Source: Synechococcus sp. RSCCF101
GTDB lineage: Bacteria; Cyanobacteriota; Cyanobacteriia; PCC-6307; Cyanobiaceae
Length of the DNA stretch: 64,000 nucleotides
Direction: 5' to 3'
Assembly: GCF_008807075.1 (NCBI RefSeq)
Contig: NZ_CP035632.1
Location: 2,480,001 to 2,544,000 of the forward strand
In this document: positions 18,557-27,312 of the stretch, piece by piece
Position numbering within the stretch: the stretch's first letter is position 1
How the letters are laid out: each line of letters opens with the position of its first letter
Program-made: the position numbers and the translations under genes
Notes under the pieces: generated by a model
The model's database searches: none
Told to the model about the DNA's origin: nothing
The model's input: the letters and a program-made list of their open reading frames with translations, nothing else

Positions 18557-19252
18557 TTGGCTGCGCCCTTCGCCACCGAACAACCCAGCCTGAACAGGGC
18601 CTGGCGGGCCTTCGTCGACCACATTCCCACCATCCTTCTGATCTGGCTGGCCACCGCGGTGATCAGCGGCCTGGGGGTGATGGTGTATCTGGCGATCGCC
18701 CTGATCGGCCTGGCCATCAGTGGCGGCAATGTCGACACCGATGTCAGCGAGATCGTTGTCACCCTTTCCGGTGTGCTGGCGCAGATGGGCCAGCTGCCGT
18801 TCACGCTGCTCTCCAATCTGGTGGGGGTGCTGTTCGTGGCCGTGCCCGCGCTCTATTACGAGCAGGGGGAGACGATCACCACCGCTGAGGCGTTCAGTGC
18901 CCTGTTGCGCCGGCCGCTGCGCTATTTGCTGGCCGGCGTTCTCTTCTCCCTCAGCGTGGCCCTGGGGTTGCTGCTCTGCATCCTTCCAGGGCTTGCGGTG
19001 TCGCTGGTGATGCCGGTCTATGTGAACCGCATCTTCACCACCGATGTGGGGATCGTCGATGCCCTGCGCACCTCCATCCAGTCGGTGTACAGCAGCGAGA
19101 AGGGCCTCACCTTCGTGGGCATTCAGCTGCTTGTCGGCCTGCTGGTGATCGTCTTCACGCTCTGCAGCTGCGGGGTCGGTGCCCTGATCGCCGTTCCGGT
19201 GGCGACGTTCTACATCCAGAACGCGGCGTATCACCAGGGGGTGCTGCGCTGA
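18557..19252 (+). CDS. Integral membrane protein, unknown function
   Basis: 231 aa with about six membrane segments, reminiscent of DUF975/YciC-type or GDPD membrane-domain proteins (ALYYEQGETITTAEAFSALLRRP, then PVYVNRIFTTDVGIVDALRTSIQSV). No ATG fits; a TTG at 18557 is the only near start that keeps the N-terminal segment. It resembles the minus-strand gene at 26424-27194 in layout and at the C terminus, so the two may be paralogues. No catalytic residues are apparent. Confidence 0.6.
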   Translation: MAAPFATEQPSLNRAWRAFVDHIPTILLIWLATAVISGLGVMVYLAIALIGLAISGGNVDTDVSEIVVTLSGVLAQMGQLPFTLLSNLVGVLFVAVPALYYEQGETITTAEAFSALLRRPLRYLLAGVLFSLSVALGLLLCILPGLAVSLVMPVYVNRIFTTDVGIVDALRTSIQSVYSSEKGLTFVGIQLLVGLLVIVFTLCSCGVGALIAVPVATFYIQNAAYHQGVLR

Positions 19253-19591
19253 AAGCCATCCTGCCGCCGGTGCCTTTGTTCAGCCGGCCAAGGAGCAGCA
19301 GCTCAGATCGCAGGGGTGGAGTGGTGTCTCATCTGAGCGCTCCGAAATGGTGAGCAGATCGTGTGCAGCTTGGTCCCGAGTTGTCGGGTCAAAGGGTGCG
19401 TCTCAGGTGGATCCGGCGGGATCGGCCCCACCACGATGATCACGGCGCCCTCTGCCAGCCCAACCCCCTGCCAGATGGGAGCCACGCCCTTCATCAGCGA
19501 TCAGGGCTTCAACAGCTGTGTGTTGGCCGCGGCCCGTCTCGTCTCCACCGACCTCCACCGCCTCCGAGCGGAAGTTCCCTGCCTGCGACAA
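19253..19591. other. Intergenic region before the nuclease gene
   Basis: About 340 bases with no supportable gene. Short open frames exist on both strands (for example 63 codons on the minus strand ending at 19303) but have no motif or convincing start. Codon phase of the downstream nuclease runs open through part of it, which is expected in GC-rich DNA. Confidence 0.4.
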
Positions 19592-19954
19592 ATGACCCGC
19601 ACCCCCCTCCTGCTCCTCGCCACCCTGCTGGTGGGCGGCACCCCCGGTGATGCCGCCGTGGTGGAACGGGTGATCGACGGTGACACCCTGGTGCTGCGTG
19701 GTGGGACGCGGATCCGCCTGGCCTGCATGGATGCCCCGGAACGAGGTCAGCCCGGGGCGGCCGCGACCACACGACGCCTGCGCCATCTCACGGCCGGAGG
19801 GGTCCAGGTGGAGCCGCTCACCACCGACCGCTTCGGCCGGACCGTGGCCGAGGTCTGGACACCGGCCGGGGTGAACGTCGGCAAGAGGCTGGTGGAGGAG
19901 GGGCTGGCGCGGATCCACCCCCGTTACCGAGATCAGTGCGCCTGGTCCAGTTGA
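19592..19954 (+). CDS. Short staphylococcal-nuclease-like (thermonuclease) protein
   Basis: 120 aa with a signal-like start (MTRTPLLLLATLLVGGTPGDA) and the SNase core: VIDGDTLVL, RIRLACMDAPERGQ (conserved Arg, Asp and Glu) and DRFGRTVAEV with the second arginine. The family normally continues about 30-40 residues after the region ending here (LARIHPRYRDQCAWSS), so the C-terminal helix with the GLW-type end is missing. Downstream DNA does not restore it clearly in another frame. It may be a truncated or decaying gene. Confidence 0.72.
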   Translation: MTRTPLLLLATLLVGGTPGDAAVVERVIDGDTLVLRGGTRIRLACMDAPERGQPGAAATTRRLRHLTAGGVQVEPLTTDRFGRTVAEVWTPAGVNVGKRLVEEGLARIHPRYRDQCAWSS

Positions 19955-19980
19955 GGCGCCGTTGCGGGGAGAGTCGTGTG

Positions 19981-20037
19981 CCGGGTTGAGCAGGATTGCG
20001 ACTGATGTGTGACTGAGGGCACGGAAGTGCAACCCGG
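19981..20037. repeat. Inverted repeat with 41-base spacer
   Basis: CCGGGTTG at 19981-19988 and CAACCCGG at 20030-20037 are perfect 8-base arms. Such a long-loop structure could be a terminator for the nuclease transcript, a recombination remnant or chance. Confidence 0.35.
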
Positions 20038-20161
20038 TGATGAATCGCCCCAGCCCAGAGGAGTCGGAAGCTACAGATTCCCGGCTTGAGACATGGGCTA
20101 AAGGTGGCGGATCTCATGCAACGAACATCATTCCCCTCCATCTGTAGGGTTCTGTCTCCGA

Positions 20162-20179
20162 ATCCTTCAGATGAAGGAT
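20162..20179. promoter_or_regulatory. 18-bp operator-like palindrome upstream of RTX gene
   Basis: ATCCTTCA at 20162-20169 and TGAAGGAT at 20172-20179 are perfect arms separated by GA. The size and near-perfect dyad symmetry suit a dimeric regulator site, about 120 bases before the RTX start. No regulator gene is adjacent. As RNA it would fold poorly because the loop is only two bases. Confidence 0.4.
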
Positions 20180-20298
20180 GAACGGGTCGGGTGGCCGGCA
20201 GACCATGACATCAGGAGCCAAGGGAAGCGGCCTGCACCAGATCTCATCTGAGCAGGTCTGTCATCACTACTCCGATACCCGCAAACCAGGTGATGATC

Positions 20299-22719
20299 AT
20301 GACCCCAATCAACGTCGACCGAATCACTGGCTACAGCAGCAAGCATGCGTTGGATTCCGACACTGCCCCCGAGTCATCTGACCTGATTGACGGGCAGCAC
20401 GGCCTGGCTCCCGTAGGCCTGGAGAGTGCAGCCACCGGCGCCCCGTTTGCCGATCCTAAGTTCCTGTTCTGGCAAACAATCCCCGAAGAGGATCTCCGTC
20501 AGGTCAACCTCGATGGCTGGGCTGATGTGTATGACGGTCAGCGTCTGGGTAACCCAAGTAGTCCTTGGGAGCTGACTGTGCGGAAAAGAGGCTCGATCTC
20601 TAATGTTGGAGATTTCAAGAACGACTACTTCTTTACGCGGATTGACCCCCATCTGGAGAACAGCGCCCTCCAGGTTGGACAAGCAACCTGGTGGGTGTAC
20701 TCAAGCGTTGCGGGCAATGACGCAGACAACGTGATCATTGGAGCCGGCTACGTCCCACTGAGCGATGGCGCGTTCCAGATGCCCTATATCCATGACAACG
20801 AGCTCTTCGGGAATGGCGGCAATGATGTGTTGATCGGACGGGCGGGCAACGATCTGCTTGATGGCGGGGCCGATAACGATCGCCTCGTCAGTGGGCTTGG
20901 CAACGACACCCTTCGAGGTGGATCAGGTGATGACTGGCTCATCGTCAGTGGTCGCTACAACGATTCTGATCGGAACGTGCTGAACGGAGGTGCCGGTTCC
21001 GACACCTTCGTGCTGGCTCCAATGACTGGAAATAGCTGGTTGCAGCTGGATCCTGGAAGCAGTGGAAACGCCTTTGGTTCCGACGTCTCCCAAGGCCTCA
21101 GCATTAGCAGCAATATCCTTATGTCGACGCCTGTGACTAGACCGCTGGGCTATCTCACGCGGGCAGCCAGCGAATTGGTGAATCTCATCAATCCGAGCCC
21201 AAGCACGCCTCCAAGCCTGAACTTCCACTGGCCTGATGCTGATGTGATCGAGGACTTTAATCCATTCGAGGACTCACTCATCCTCAACTATGACCCTGGC
21301 GCGACGTCGATGAAGATCACCCAGAAGGATGTTGGCTACGGGTTCATGGTGGAGCAGGAGGCGAACGGGATCTACACGATCTTGGCAAATGTCGACTATG
21401 ACCTCGACTCCATGAACAGATACCTCTCAGAGCAAGGGATGGAAGCGTTCACGAATGGCCTCCAAGGAGAGCGGCTCTTCGTAAATCATGCCTTCGCCAC
21501 GATGAAAAACTCAATGGTGGCTCTGGAGGGGAATAGTGCGTCATTTAGCCTGGACCACGTCGGGGATGAGAACATTCATCCAATGTTTACTGGCGACGAC
21601 GTCCCGATGACGAGACAACTCGGCCAGAATGGCGTATTGCTCATGGGCGCGTACGGCAGCCAGGCAATCATGAGGGTCAACGATGAGAAGAAGTTCTTGG
21701 GCAGCGACTTCGGCGATACATTTGTGGCCTTCGCCTCTGATAGCGCGGACGAGCCCGACATGGATGACGTGAAAGTCTGGGGCTTCGGCGGCGATGACAT
21801 GTTCATGACCGGTGGCGGAAAAAACTACATCTATGGCGGTGAAGGATCCGACTGGATCTCCTACGACTATCAGACCAACTTCTCCACTCGGGGGATCGAT
21901 GCTGATTTGGTCCGTGGGCATATCCAGAACGGCATTCGTGAGTTCGATACACCCGAAGTAACTTCCGAATCCCGTGAACGCGACTACGTTTATAGCGTTG
22001 AGAACATCCAAGGAAGCAGGCTTGATGATGTCATTCGCGGTGATGGCAACGACAACACCCTGATTAGCGGTACAGGCGACGATATCCTCGCCGGCAGGGG
22101 TGGAGCCGACACCTTTGTGCTGACCGGCGGCAGCAACACAATCGAGGATGCGACTGGGGCGGACAGCATCGAGATCCTTGCTGATGCCTACGCTCCGTCT
22201 ATTCCTGCCATCGACGGAGCCGATAGACCCGCCTTTGTGATCTCGGAGATCGATCGCAACGGTGACCGCACCATCACCTCCAGCCGCGGAGAACTGGTGG
22301 CCACCCTCAACAACCAGCAGGGCAGCTCCTTTGATCCCATCACCGGCATCCGCGTCATCGACGCAGGTCGCAACAGCATCGATGCCGACCTCAGCTTTGG
22401 TCTCCCCCTCGATCCACCCACCGAGCCCGAACTCCCTGGCACCGATCCGCTGCCCGGCGATCCCATCACCGGGACCGCTGGTGACGACATCCTGATGGGG
22501 ACGGGTGCCGCTGACACCTTCCTCTGGTCCGCTGGAAACGACGTCGTCTCAGGCTTCAGCTTCGAGCACGGCGATCTGTTCCACATCCAGGCTGATACCA
22601 GCTATTCCATCGTCCAGTCCGGCGCCGATGCTCAGCTGGTCACTGACTTCGGCACCACCACCTTCACCGGAGTGTCTGCTGATCAGCTCGTAGCGGAGCA
22701 GTCGGTCGTGATCGTCTGA
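20299..22719 (+). CDS. RTX-type calcium-binding repeat protein, probably secreted
   Basis: 806 aa from ATG 20299, chosen because AGGTGAT lies four bases before it; GTG 20290 and ATG 20293 are alternatives. RTX nonapeptides occur in clusters: NGGNDVLIGRAGNDLLDGG (about residue 175-215), GFGGDDMFMTGGGKNYIYGG (about 495), GDGNDNTLISGTGDDILAG (about 580) and GTAGDDILMGTGAADTF (about 725). Such proteins bind calcium and leave by type I secretion through an uncleaved C-terminal signal; no secretion genes are in the window. No enzyme domain is recognised. Base composition is lower in GC than the neighbours up to about 22.2 kb, then returns to host-like. Confidence 0.82.
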   Translation: MTPINVDRITGYSSKHALDSDTAPESSDLIDGQHGLAPVGLESAATGAPFADPKFLFWQTIPEEDLRQVNLDGWADVYDGQRLGNPSSPWELTVRKRGSISNVGDFKNDYFFTRIDPHLENSALQVGQATWWVYSSVAGNDADNVIIGAGYVPLSDGAFQMPYIHDNELFGNGGNDVLIGRAGNDLLDGGADNDRLVSGLGNDTLRGGSGDDWLIVSGRYNDSDRNVLNGGAGSDTFVLAPMTGNSWLQLDPGSSGNAFGSDVSQGLSISSNILMSTPVTRPLGYLTRAASELVNLINPSPSTPPSLNFHWPDADVIEDFNPFEDSLILNYDPGATSMKITQKDVGYGFMVEQEANGIYTILANVDYDLDSMNRYLSEQGMEAFTNGLQGERLFVNHAFATMKNSMVALEGNSASFSLDHVGDENIHPMFTGDDVPMTRQLGQNGVLLMGAYGSQAIMRVNDEKKFLGSDFGDTFVAFASDSADEPDMDDVKVWGFGGDDMFMTGGGKNYIYGGEGSDWISYDYQTNFSTRGIDADLVRGHIQNGIREFDTPEVTSESRERDYVYSVENIQGSRLDDVIRGDGNDNTLISGTGDDILAGRGGADTFVLTGGSNTIEDATGADSIEILADAYAPSIPAIDGADRPAFVISEIDRNGDRTITSSRGELVATLNNQQGSSFDPITGIRVIDAGRNSIDADLSFGLPLDPPTEPELPGTDPLPGDPITGTAGDDILMGTGAADTFLWSAGNDVVSGFSFEHGDLFHIQADTSYSIVQSGADAQLVTDFGTTTFTGVSADQLVAEQSVVIV

Positions 22720-23287
22720 CCACCATCGACCGGGCTCAGACCACACATGCCCCCGGGCTCCGCGTCTGGGGGGGTTCTTATGGGCGGAGCCTGGTGGCGA
22801 ATCGACTCCCTCCGTCGCGCGCGCTTGTCCAGATGAGCAGGAGCACGTTCCTGTGCTGCGCCAAAGAAAGGCCGGGCCGCCCAACCAGAGACCCGACCCG
22901 GTGCCGTGTGACCCGGCGTACGTACCGGGCATTGGGGATTGGTGCAGGTCCATTCCTTTGGCTCATGGCGCGAGCAGAACGATCCGGCTTGCTGATGGCG
23001 ACCGATCGGTTGACCAGGACTCTCGCCCATTCATTGGGACCCCTGCGCAGCGTCATGACCACCCGAGCCCAGGCGATCGGCCTCGCCCTCAGCGCCCGTC
23101 TTCTTCGCCTGGTTGCGGAGCCTGCCAGCGTTCAGCTGACGCCGTAGCGGCGCTGCGACAGGGAGCGGGCGGAAGTAACCCGACTGAACACCAGCTCCAG
23201 GCCCTGAATCCTGGCCTCTACGCCGCGCACGAAGCGAATGACAGGGCGGGCGTGTGCTCCTATCGCTGCCGTGTCTCACCGCCTCGT
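22720..23287. other. Non-coding region after the RTX gene
   Basis: About 570 bases. Open frames of 94-117 codons exist on both strands (for example 22794-23147 plus, 22778-23062 minus) but are rich in Arg, Pro and Ser, overlap each other and show no motif. CCCGG and CCGGG arms around a GTACGTAC core occur near 22915-22932. It may be degraded coding DNA. Confidence 0.4.
22750..22779 (+). terminator. Possible terminator of the RTX gene
   Basis: CCCCC at 22750-22754 can pair with the G-run at 22768-22774, followed by TTCTT. It lies 30 bases after the RTX stop. The stem is five or six pairs with a 13-base loop. Confidence 0.35.
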
Positions 23288-23623
23288 TCAGCCTGCCGCT
23301 GGAAACACCTGCATCCCGAACCCCCACTGCAGGGTGAGCCGCGCCAGCCAGTAGGCCAGCAGTGCCACTGCGGCCAGCACCAGATGCCGCCCCTGCAGGG
23401 ACGGCGGCAGCAGGCGGCGCTGCCGCAGAGCCCAGAACGACCAGGCGAACAGGCCCACAGCCACCAGGGGGCCGAAGGCATGCAGGCTCACGGCGCTCTC
23501 AAGGTCGCCCCGAAAGGTGGCGGAGGTGGCCCGGGTGAGGAAGCAGCTGGGACAGGGGACTCCGGTGAGGCTGCGCAGCGGGCACTCCCAGCCCGGCAGG
23601 CCGGGGTGCCAGGCCTTGATCAC
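23288..23623 (-). CDS. DUF2752 membrane protein
   Basis: At least 111 aa. The diagnostic segment is WECPLRSLTGVPCPSCFLTRA, the cysteine-rich first loop of DUF2752, followed by hydrophobic segments (AFGPLVAVGLFAWSFWAL, LVLAAVALLAYWLARLTL). The function is unknown. GTG 23623 is the first usual start, but the same frame stays open upstream with family-like residues ([19 protein letters not shown]) to the end of ndhH, with CTG but no ATG, so the true start may lie near 23680. Confidence 0.78.
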   Translation of the reverse strand: MIKAWHPGLPGWECPLRSLTGVPCPSCFLTRATSATFRGDLESAVSLHAFGPLVAVGLFAWSFWALRQRRLLPPSLQGRHLVLAAVALLAYWLARLTLQWGFGMQVFPAAG

Positions 23624-23688
23624 CAGATAGGTGGTGAGGGTGGCCGGCAGCAGATGGCCGGCATGCTGCAGCCGCTGCAGGAAGTGCC

Positions 23689-24873
23689 TCAGCGATCCAC
23701 CGAGCCCATGATCACATCGATCGAGCCGAGGATGGCCATGATGTCCGCCACCTTGGCTCCCTGCAGGATGTGGGGAAGGATCTGGAGGTTGTTGAAGTCG
23801 GCGGCCCGGATCTTCCAGCGCCAGGGCGTCACATCGTTGCTGCCGATGATGAACACGCCCAGCTCACCCTTGCCGGATTCGACGCGGCAGTAGAGCTCGC
23901 CATCGGGGATCTTGAAGGTGGGAGCCACCTTCTTGGCCACGTACTGGTAATCGAACCCGGCGAATTCACTGGTCTTGCCTTCGGCCATCCGCCGCGCTTC
24001 CAGATTCTCCGTCGGTCCGCCGGGAATCATCGTGCAGGCCTGCTGGAGGATGCGCAGGGACTGGCGCATCTCCTGGATGCGAACCCGGTAGCGCGCGTAG
24101 CAGTCGCCTTCGGTTGCGCAGGCCACGTCCCAGTCGAAATCGTCGTAGCACTCGTAGTGGTCGACCTTGCGCAGATCCCAGGGCACCCCCGAGGCCCGCA
24201 GCATCGGGCCGGACAGGCTCCAGTTGATCGCCTGCTCGCGGCTGATCACGCCGAGGCCCTCGATGCGGCGACGAAAGATGGGGTTGTCGGTGATCAGCTT
24301 TTCGTATTCATCGATCTTGGGGCCGAACCAGTTGCAGAAGTCCTGGCACTTCTCCAGCCAGCCCCAGGGCAGATCGGCAGCGACGCCACCGATGCGGAAG
24401 TAGTTGTTGTTGATCAGCCGCTGACCGGTGGCCGCCTCCCAGAGGTCGTAGATCATCTCCCGTTCACGGAAGATGTAGAAGAAGGGCGTCTGCGCGCCCA
24501 CGTCCGCCAGGAAGGGGCCAAGCCAGAGCAGGTGATTGGCGATCCGGTTCAGCTCGAGCATCAGCACCCGGATGTAGCTGGCGCGGCGCGGCACCGGCAC
24601 ATCGGCCAGCTGCTCGGGAGCATTGACGGTGATCGCCTCGTTGAACATTCCGGCCGCGTAGTCCCAGCGGCTCACGTAGGGCACGAACATCACGTTCGTG
24701 CGGTTCTCCGCGATCTTCTCCATGCCGCGGTGCAGGTAGCCGATCACCGGCTCGCAGTCCACCACGTCCTCGCCGTCGAGGGTCACCACCAGCCGCAGCA
24801 CCCCGTGCATCGAGGGGTGGTGGGGGCCGAAGTTCACCACCATCGGCTCCGTGCGCGTTTCCAGCTGCGTCAT
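23689..24873 (-). CDS. ndhH: NDH-1 subunit H (NAD(P)H-quinone oxidoreductase, 49 kDa type)
   Basis: 394 aa subunit of the hydrophilic arm of cyanobacterial NDH-1, forming part of the plastoquinone site. The N terminus [15 protein letters not shown] and the segments [30 protein letters not shown] and the C-terminal [14 protein letters not shown] are family-perfect. The other NDH-1 genes lie elsewhere in the window. Its ATG shares CATG with the possible ATG of rsmH on the other strand. Confidence 0.98.
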   Translation of the reverse strand: MTQLETRTEPMVVNFGPHHPSMHGVLRLVVTLDGEDVVDCEPVIGYLHRGMEKIAENRTNVMFVPYVSRWDYAAGMFNEAITVNAPEQLADVPVPRRASYIRVLMLELNRIANHLLWLGPFLADVGAQTPFFYIFREREMIYDLWEAATGQRLINNNYFRIGGVAADLPWGWLEKCQDFCNWFGPKIDEYEKLITDNPIFRRRIEGLGVISREQAINWSLSGPMLRASGVPWDLRKVDHYECYDDFDWDVACATEGDCYARYRVRIQEMRQSLRILQQACTMIPGGPTENLEARRMAEGKTSEFAGFDYQYVAKKVAPTFKIPDGELYCRVESGKGELGVFIIGSNDVTPWRWKIRAADFNNLQILPHILQGAKVADIMAILGSIDVIMGSVDR

Positions 24874-25816
24874 GGATCCGGGTCGGTGGAGCCCAGATCT
24901 TAGGAAGGAGGCCGCGATCGACCGACCGCCGCTGGACCGCTTCGATCACACGTCCGTGCTGCTGGAGCCGGTGCTCGAGCTCTTTGCCCACGCTCCGGCC
25001 CGGGGCGTGCTGCTGGACGCGACGCTCGGAGGGGCCGGCCACAGCGCCGCCCTGCTCGAGGCCCATCCGGGCTGGCAGCTGATCGGCCTGGACCGGGATC
25101 CCACAGCCCGGGCCGCGGCTCGGGAGCGCCTGCAGTGCTTCGGCGCGCGGGCTCAGGTGCTGGCGGGCAGCTTCGCCGAGCACGTGCCCGACCAGCCCCT
25201 GATCGGGGTGCTGGCGGATCTGGGGGTGAGCAGCCCCCAGCTGGACGTGCCGGAACGGGGCTTCAGCTTCCGCCAGCCCGGGCCGATCGACATGCGCATG
25301 GACCCGACCGGGAGCCCCTCCGCCGCCGACCTGCTCGACACCCTGCCGGAGCAGGACCTGGCCGACCTCATCTACCGCTACGGCGAGGAGCGTCTCTCCC
25401 GCCGCATCGCCCGGCGTCTGGTGGCGCAGCGCCCCTGGAGCGAACCGGAACGCACCACCGCTGATCTGGCCTATGCGGTGGCCGGTTGCTATCCCCCCCG
25501 GGCCCGGCGCGGCCGCATCCATCCCGCCACGCGCACCTTCCAGGCGTTGCGGATCGCGGTGAACGATGAACTCGCGGCTCTGGAGACCCTGCTGGCACGA
25601 GGCCCTGACTGGCTGGCCCCCTCGGGCGTGCTGGCCGTGATCAGCTTCCATTCGCTCGAGGACCGGCGGGTCAAGCAGGCGTTCCTGGCCGACCCGCGCC
25701 TGGAGCGGCTGACCCGGCGGGCGATCCAGGCCTCCCCCGAGGAGCAGGAGCGCAATCCCCGCAGCCGCTCGGCCCGCCTGCGGGCGGCCCGTCGCCTGAA
25801 GATGGCTCCCGGCTGA
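24872..25816 (+). CDS. rsmH: 16S rRNA (cytosine-1402 N4)-methyltransferase
   Basis: SAM-dependent methyltransferase acting on C1402 of 16S rRNA. Family motifs: [27 protein letters not shown] (SAM loop), [36 protein letters not shown], the [12 protein letters not shown] block and [15 protein letters not shown]. The only nearby ATG (24872) sits inside the ndhH start. A strong AGGAAGGAGG lies further in, at about 24902-24911, followed after five bases by ATC at 24917; that may be the real start. Confidence 0.94.
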   Translation: MDPGRWSPDLRKEAAIDRPPLDRFDHTSVLLEPVLELFAHAPARGVLLDATLGGAGHSAALLEAHPGWQLIGLDRDPTARAAARERLQCFGARAQVLAGSFAEHVPDQPLIGVLADLGVSSPQLDVPERGFSFRQPGPIDMRMDPTGSPSAADLLDTLPEQDLADLIYRYGEERLSRRIARRLVAQRPWSEPERTTADLAYAVAGCYPPRARRGRIHPATRTFQALRIAVNDELAALETLLARGPDWLAPSGVLAVISFHSLEDRRVKQAFLADPRLERLTRRAIQASPEEQERNPRSRSARLRAARRLKMAPG

Positions 25817-25829
25817 TCCCAGGGAGTCC

Positions 25830-26393
25830 ATGCCCAGCGATCCGGTCTGGTGGCTGGCGGTGCTGATTCAGGCCCTGGCGGTTGCCGGAACCCTGCTCCC
25901 GCTGCTGCCGGGTCTGGTGCTGCTGCCACTGGGGGCCCTGCTCTGGTGCTGGCGCACCGGCTGGGAGCAGGGATGGTGGGCTCTGCTGCTGGTGGGTCTG
26001 CTGACCCTCGCGGGCCTTCTCGCCGATCTGCTGGCCCTCGGTCTCGCCTCCGCTCGGCTTCAGGCCAGCCGCTGGGCCCCCGTCGGGGCCGGCATCGGAC
26101 TGGTGCTGGGGGTGTTCGGCCTGCTGCCGGCTCTGCCGGTGGGTGGCCCCCTGCTGGCGGCCCTGGTCGGCCCCTGGCTGGGCGCCGCGCTGGTGGAGCT
26201 CTGGGTGGCCCTGCGCCCGCCCCAGTCGCTCGGCGGCCCTGCCGCCCTGCGGCGCGGCGCCACGGTGGGGCTGGCCGTGGTGGCCGGCCTGCTGGTGAGC
26301 AAGGCGGCTCAGCTGCTGCTGGCGCTGCTGGGCATGCTGGGCTTCGTCGCCCTCACCCTGGTCGAATCCGGGGTCGCCGCCGGGGCGGGCTGA
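25830..26393 (+). CDS. DUF456 membrane protein
   Basis: 187 aa, almost wholly hydrophobic, with about five membrane segments rich in Leu, Ala and Gly. The pattern of repeated glycine-rich hairpins (LPLLPGLVLLPLGALLW; GAGIGLVLGVFGLLPALPVGG) matches DUF456, a family of unknown function. It follows rsmH by 13 bases and probably shares its transcript. Confidence 0.75.
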   Translation: MPSDPVWWLAVLIQALAVAGTLLPLLPGLVLLPLGALLWCWRTGWEQGWWALLLVGLLTLAGLLADLLALGLASARLQASRWAPVGAGIGLVLGVFGLLPALPVGGPLLAALVGPWLGAALVELWVALRPPQSLGGPAALRRGATVGLAVVAGLLVSKAAQLLLALLGMLGFVALTLVESGVAAGAG

Positions 26394-26423
26394 GGGGTCA
26401 GCAGCCCAGGGGCCCCGTGGGGT

Positions 26424-27194
26424 TCAGAGGCCGCTGCTGCTCATCAGGCCGGTCAGATCCTCGGTACCGAACACCTGGCGATAGGCGGCTGTGGCGACAC
26501 AGGACACGAGCGGGGTGGCCACGAGCAGGCCGACACCGCAGAGGGCCACACCCGCCATCACCAGCACCCCCAGCAGGAGCGCCAGCAGAAAGAAACGACC
26601 CCACTGGGGGTCCACGGTCCGCCGGCCGCGCTCGATCGTGGCCACCGGCCCGGGACCCTCCAGGAGGGCGATCTGCACCAGGAACATCTGGTTGATGCCC
26701 AGATACAGGAGCACGGCGAAGGCCACCAGAGCGGGGATGATCACGAGCGGTTTGGCCAGCTGGTAGGCGCCCGCCCCGAGGAGGCCGATCAGCACCAGGA
26801 TCACCAGCATCAGGATGCCGAGGGTGAGCTGGCGCAGGAACAGCCGCACCATGGCGCCCCCATCCCAGCGCAGAAAACTGCCCAGCTCCGGCCGTCCACC
26901 TTCCAGGGCCTCCCAGGTGCCCCGCAGCATGCCGGTGGCGCCCCAGAGGCTCACCACAACGGTCACCAGGCTGCCCACCAGGCTCACGACCAGACCGATC
27001 AGGTCCATGCCGGTGTCTTCGGTGAAGGTGCTGGCCTGCTGCAGACCGGAGCCGATCAGGTTCACCACACCCCAGATCAGCGTGAACACCACGAACGGGC
27101 CGGGCGCGCGCTTGAAGCCCTCCCAGCCGTCCTTCAGCGCCTCCATCACCCTGAGCTCGGAGCCGGAACTGGGGGAAATGCCGCTGCTGGCCAT
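26424..27194 (-). CDS. Integral membrane protein, DUF975/YciC-like
   Basis: 256 aa with about six membrane segments. N-terminal motif VMEALKDGWEGFKRAPGPFV resembles the start of DUF975-type proteins, and the C-terminal VGLLVATPLVSCVATAAYRQ resembles the end of the plus-strand protein at 18557-19252. Start at ATG 27194; upstream frame to 27374 is basic and proline-rich. Convergent with the DUF456 gene. Function unknown. Confidence 0.65.
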   Translation of the reverse strand: MASSGISPSSGSELRVMEALKDGWEGFKRAPGPFVVFTLIWGVVNLIGSGLQQASTFTEDTGMDLIGLVVSLVGSLVTVVVSLWGATGMLRGTWEALEGGRPELGSFLRWDGGAMVRLFLRQLTLGILMLVILVLIGLLGAGAYQLAKPLVIIPALVAFAVLLYLGINQMFLVQIALLEGPGPVATIERGRRTVDPQWGRFFLLALLLGVLVMAGVALCGVGLLVATPLVSCVATAAYRQVFGTEDLTGLMSSSGL

Positions 27195-27312
27195 GGATCC
27201 GGGGGGGCGCCGGGCGCCGGGACGCACTGACGGAAACGTAGCGACGCGAACGGTTTCTGGCCGTCCGGGCAGCACTTCTGGCCGAGTCCAGCGGGTCCCA
27301 CGCTGCCTGGCC

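Larger units (their letters stand above)
19955..20298. other. Non-coding region upstream of the RTX gene
   Basis: About 340 bases without a supportable gene. It contains two separate inverted repeats (listed) and the hexamer GACTGA twice near 20000. The DNA becomes visibly richer in A and T than the genes to the left. An AGGTGAT element at 20288-20294 precedes the RTX ATG by four bases and matches the anti-Shine-Dalgarno. Confidence 0.45.

Noticed and set aside
20086-20116. TTGAGA promoter-like -35 box upstream of the RTX gene
   Set aside because: No convincing -10 element at the right distance.
22910-22935. GTACGTAC palindrome with CCCGG/CCGGG arms
   Set aside because: Noted, but short imperfect GC-rich symmetry in non-coding DNA is expected by chance here.
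22778-23147. Overlapping 94- and 117-codon frames after the RTX gene
   Set aside because: They overlap on opposite strands, are Arg/Ser/Pro-rich and show no recognisable domain.
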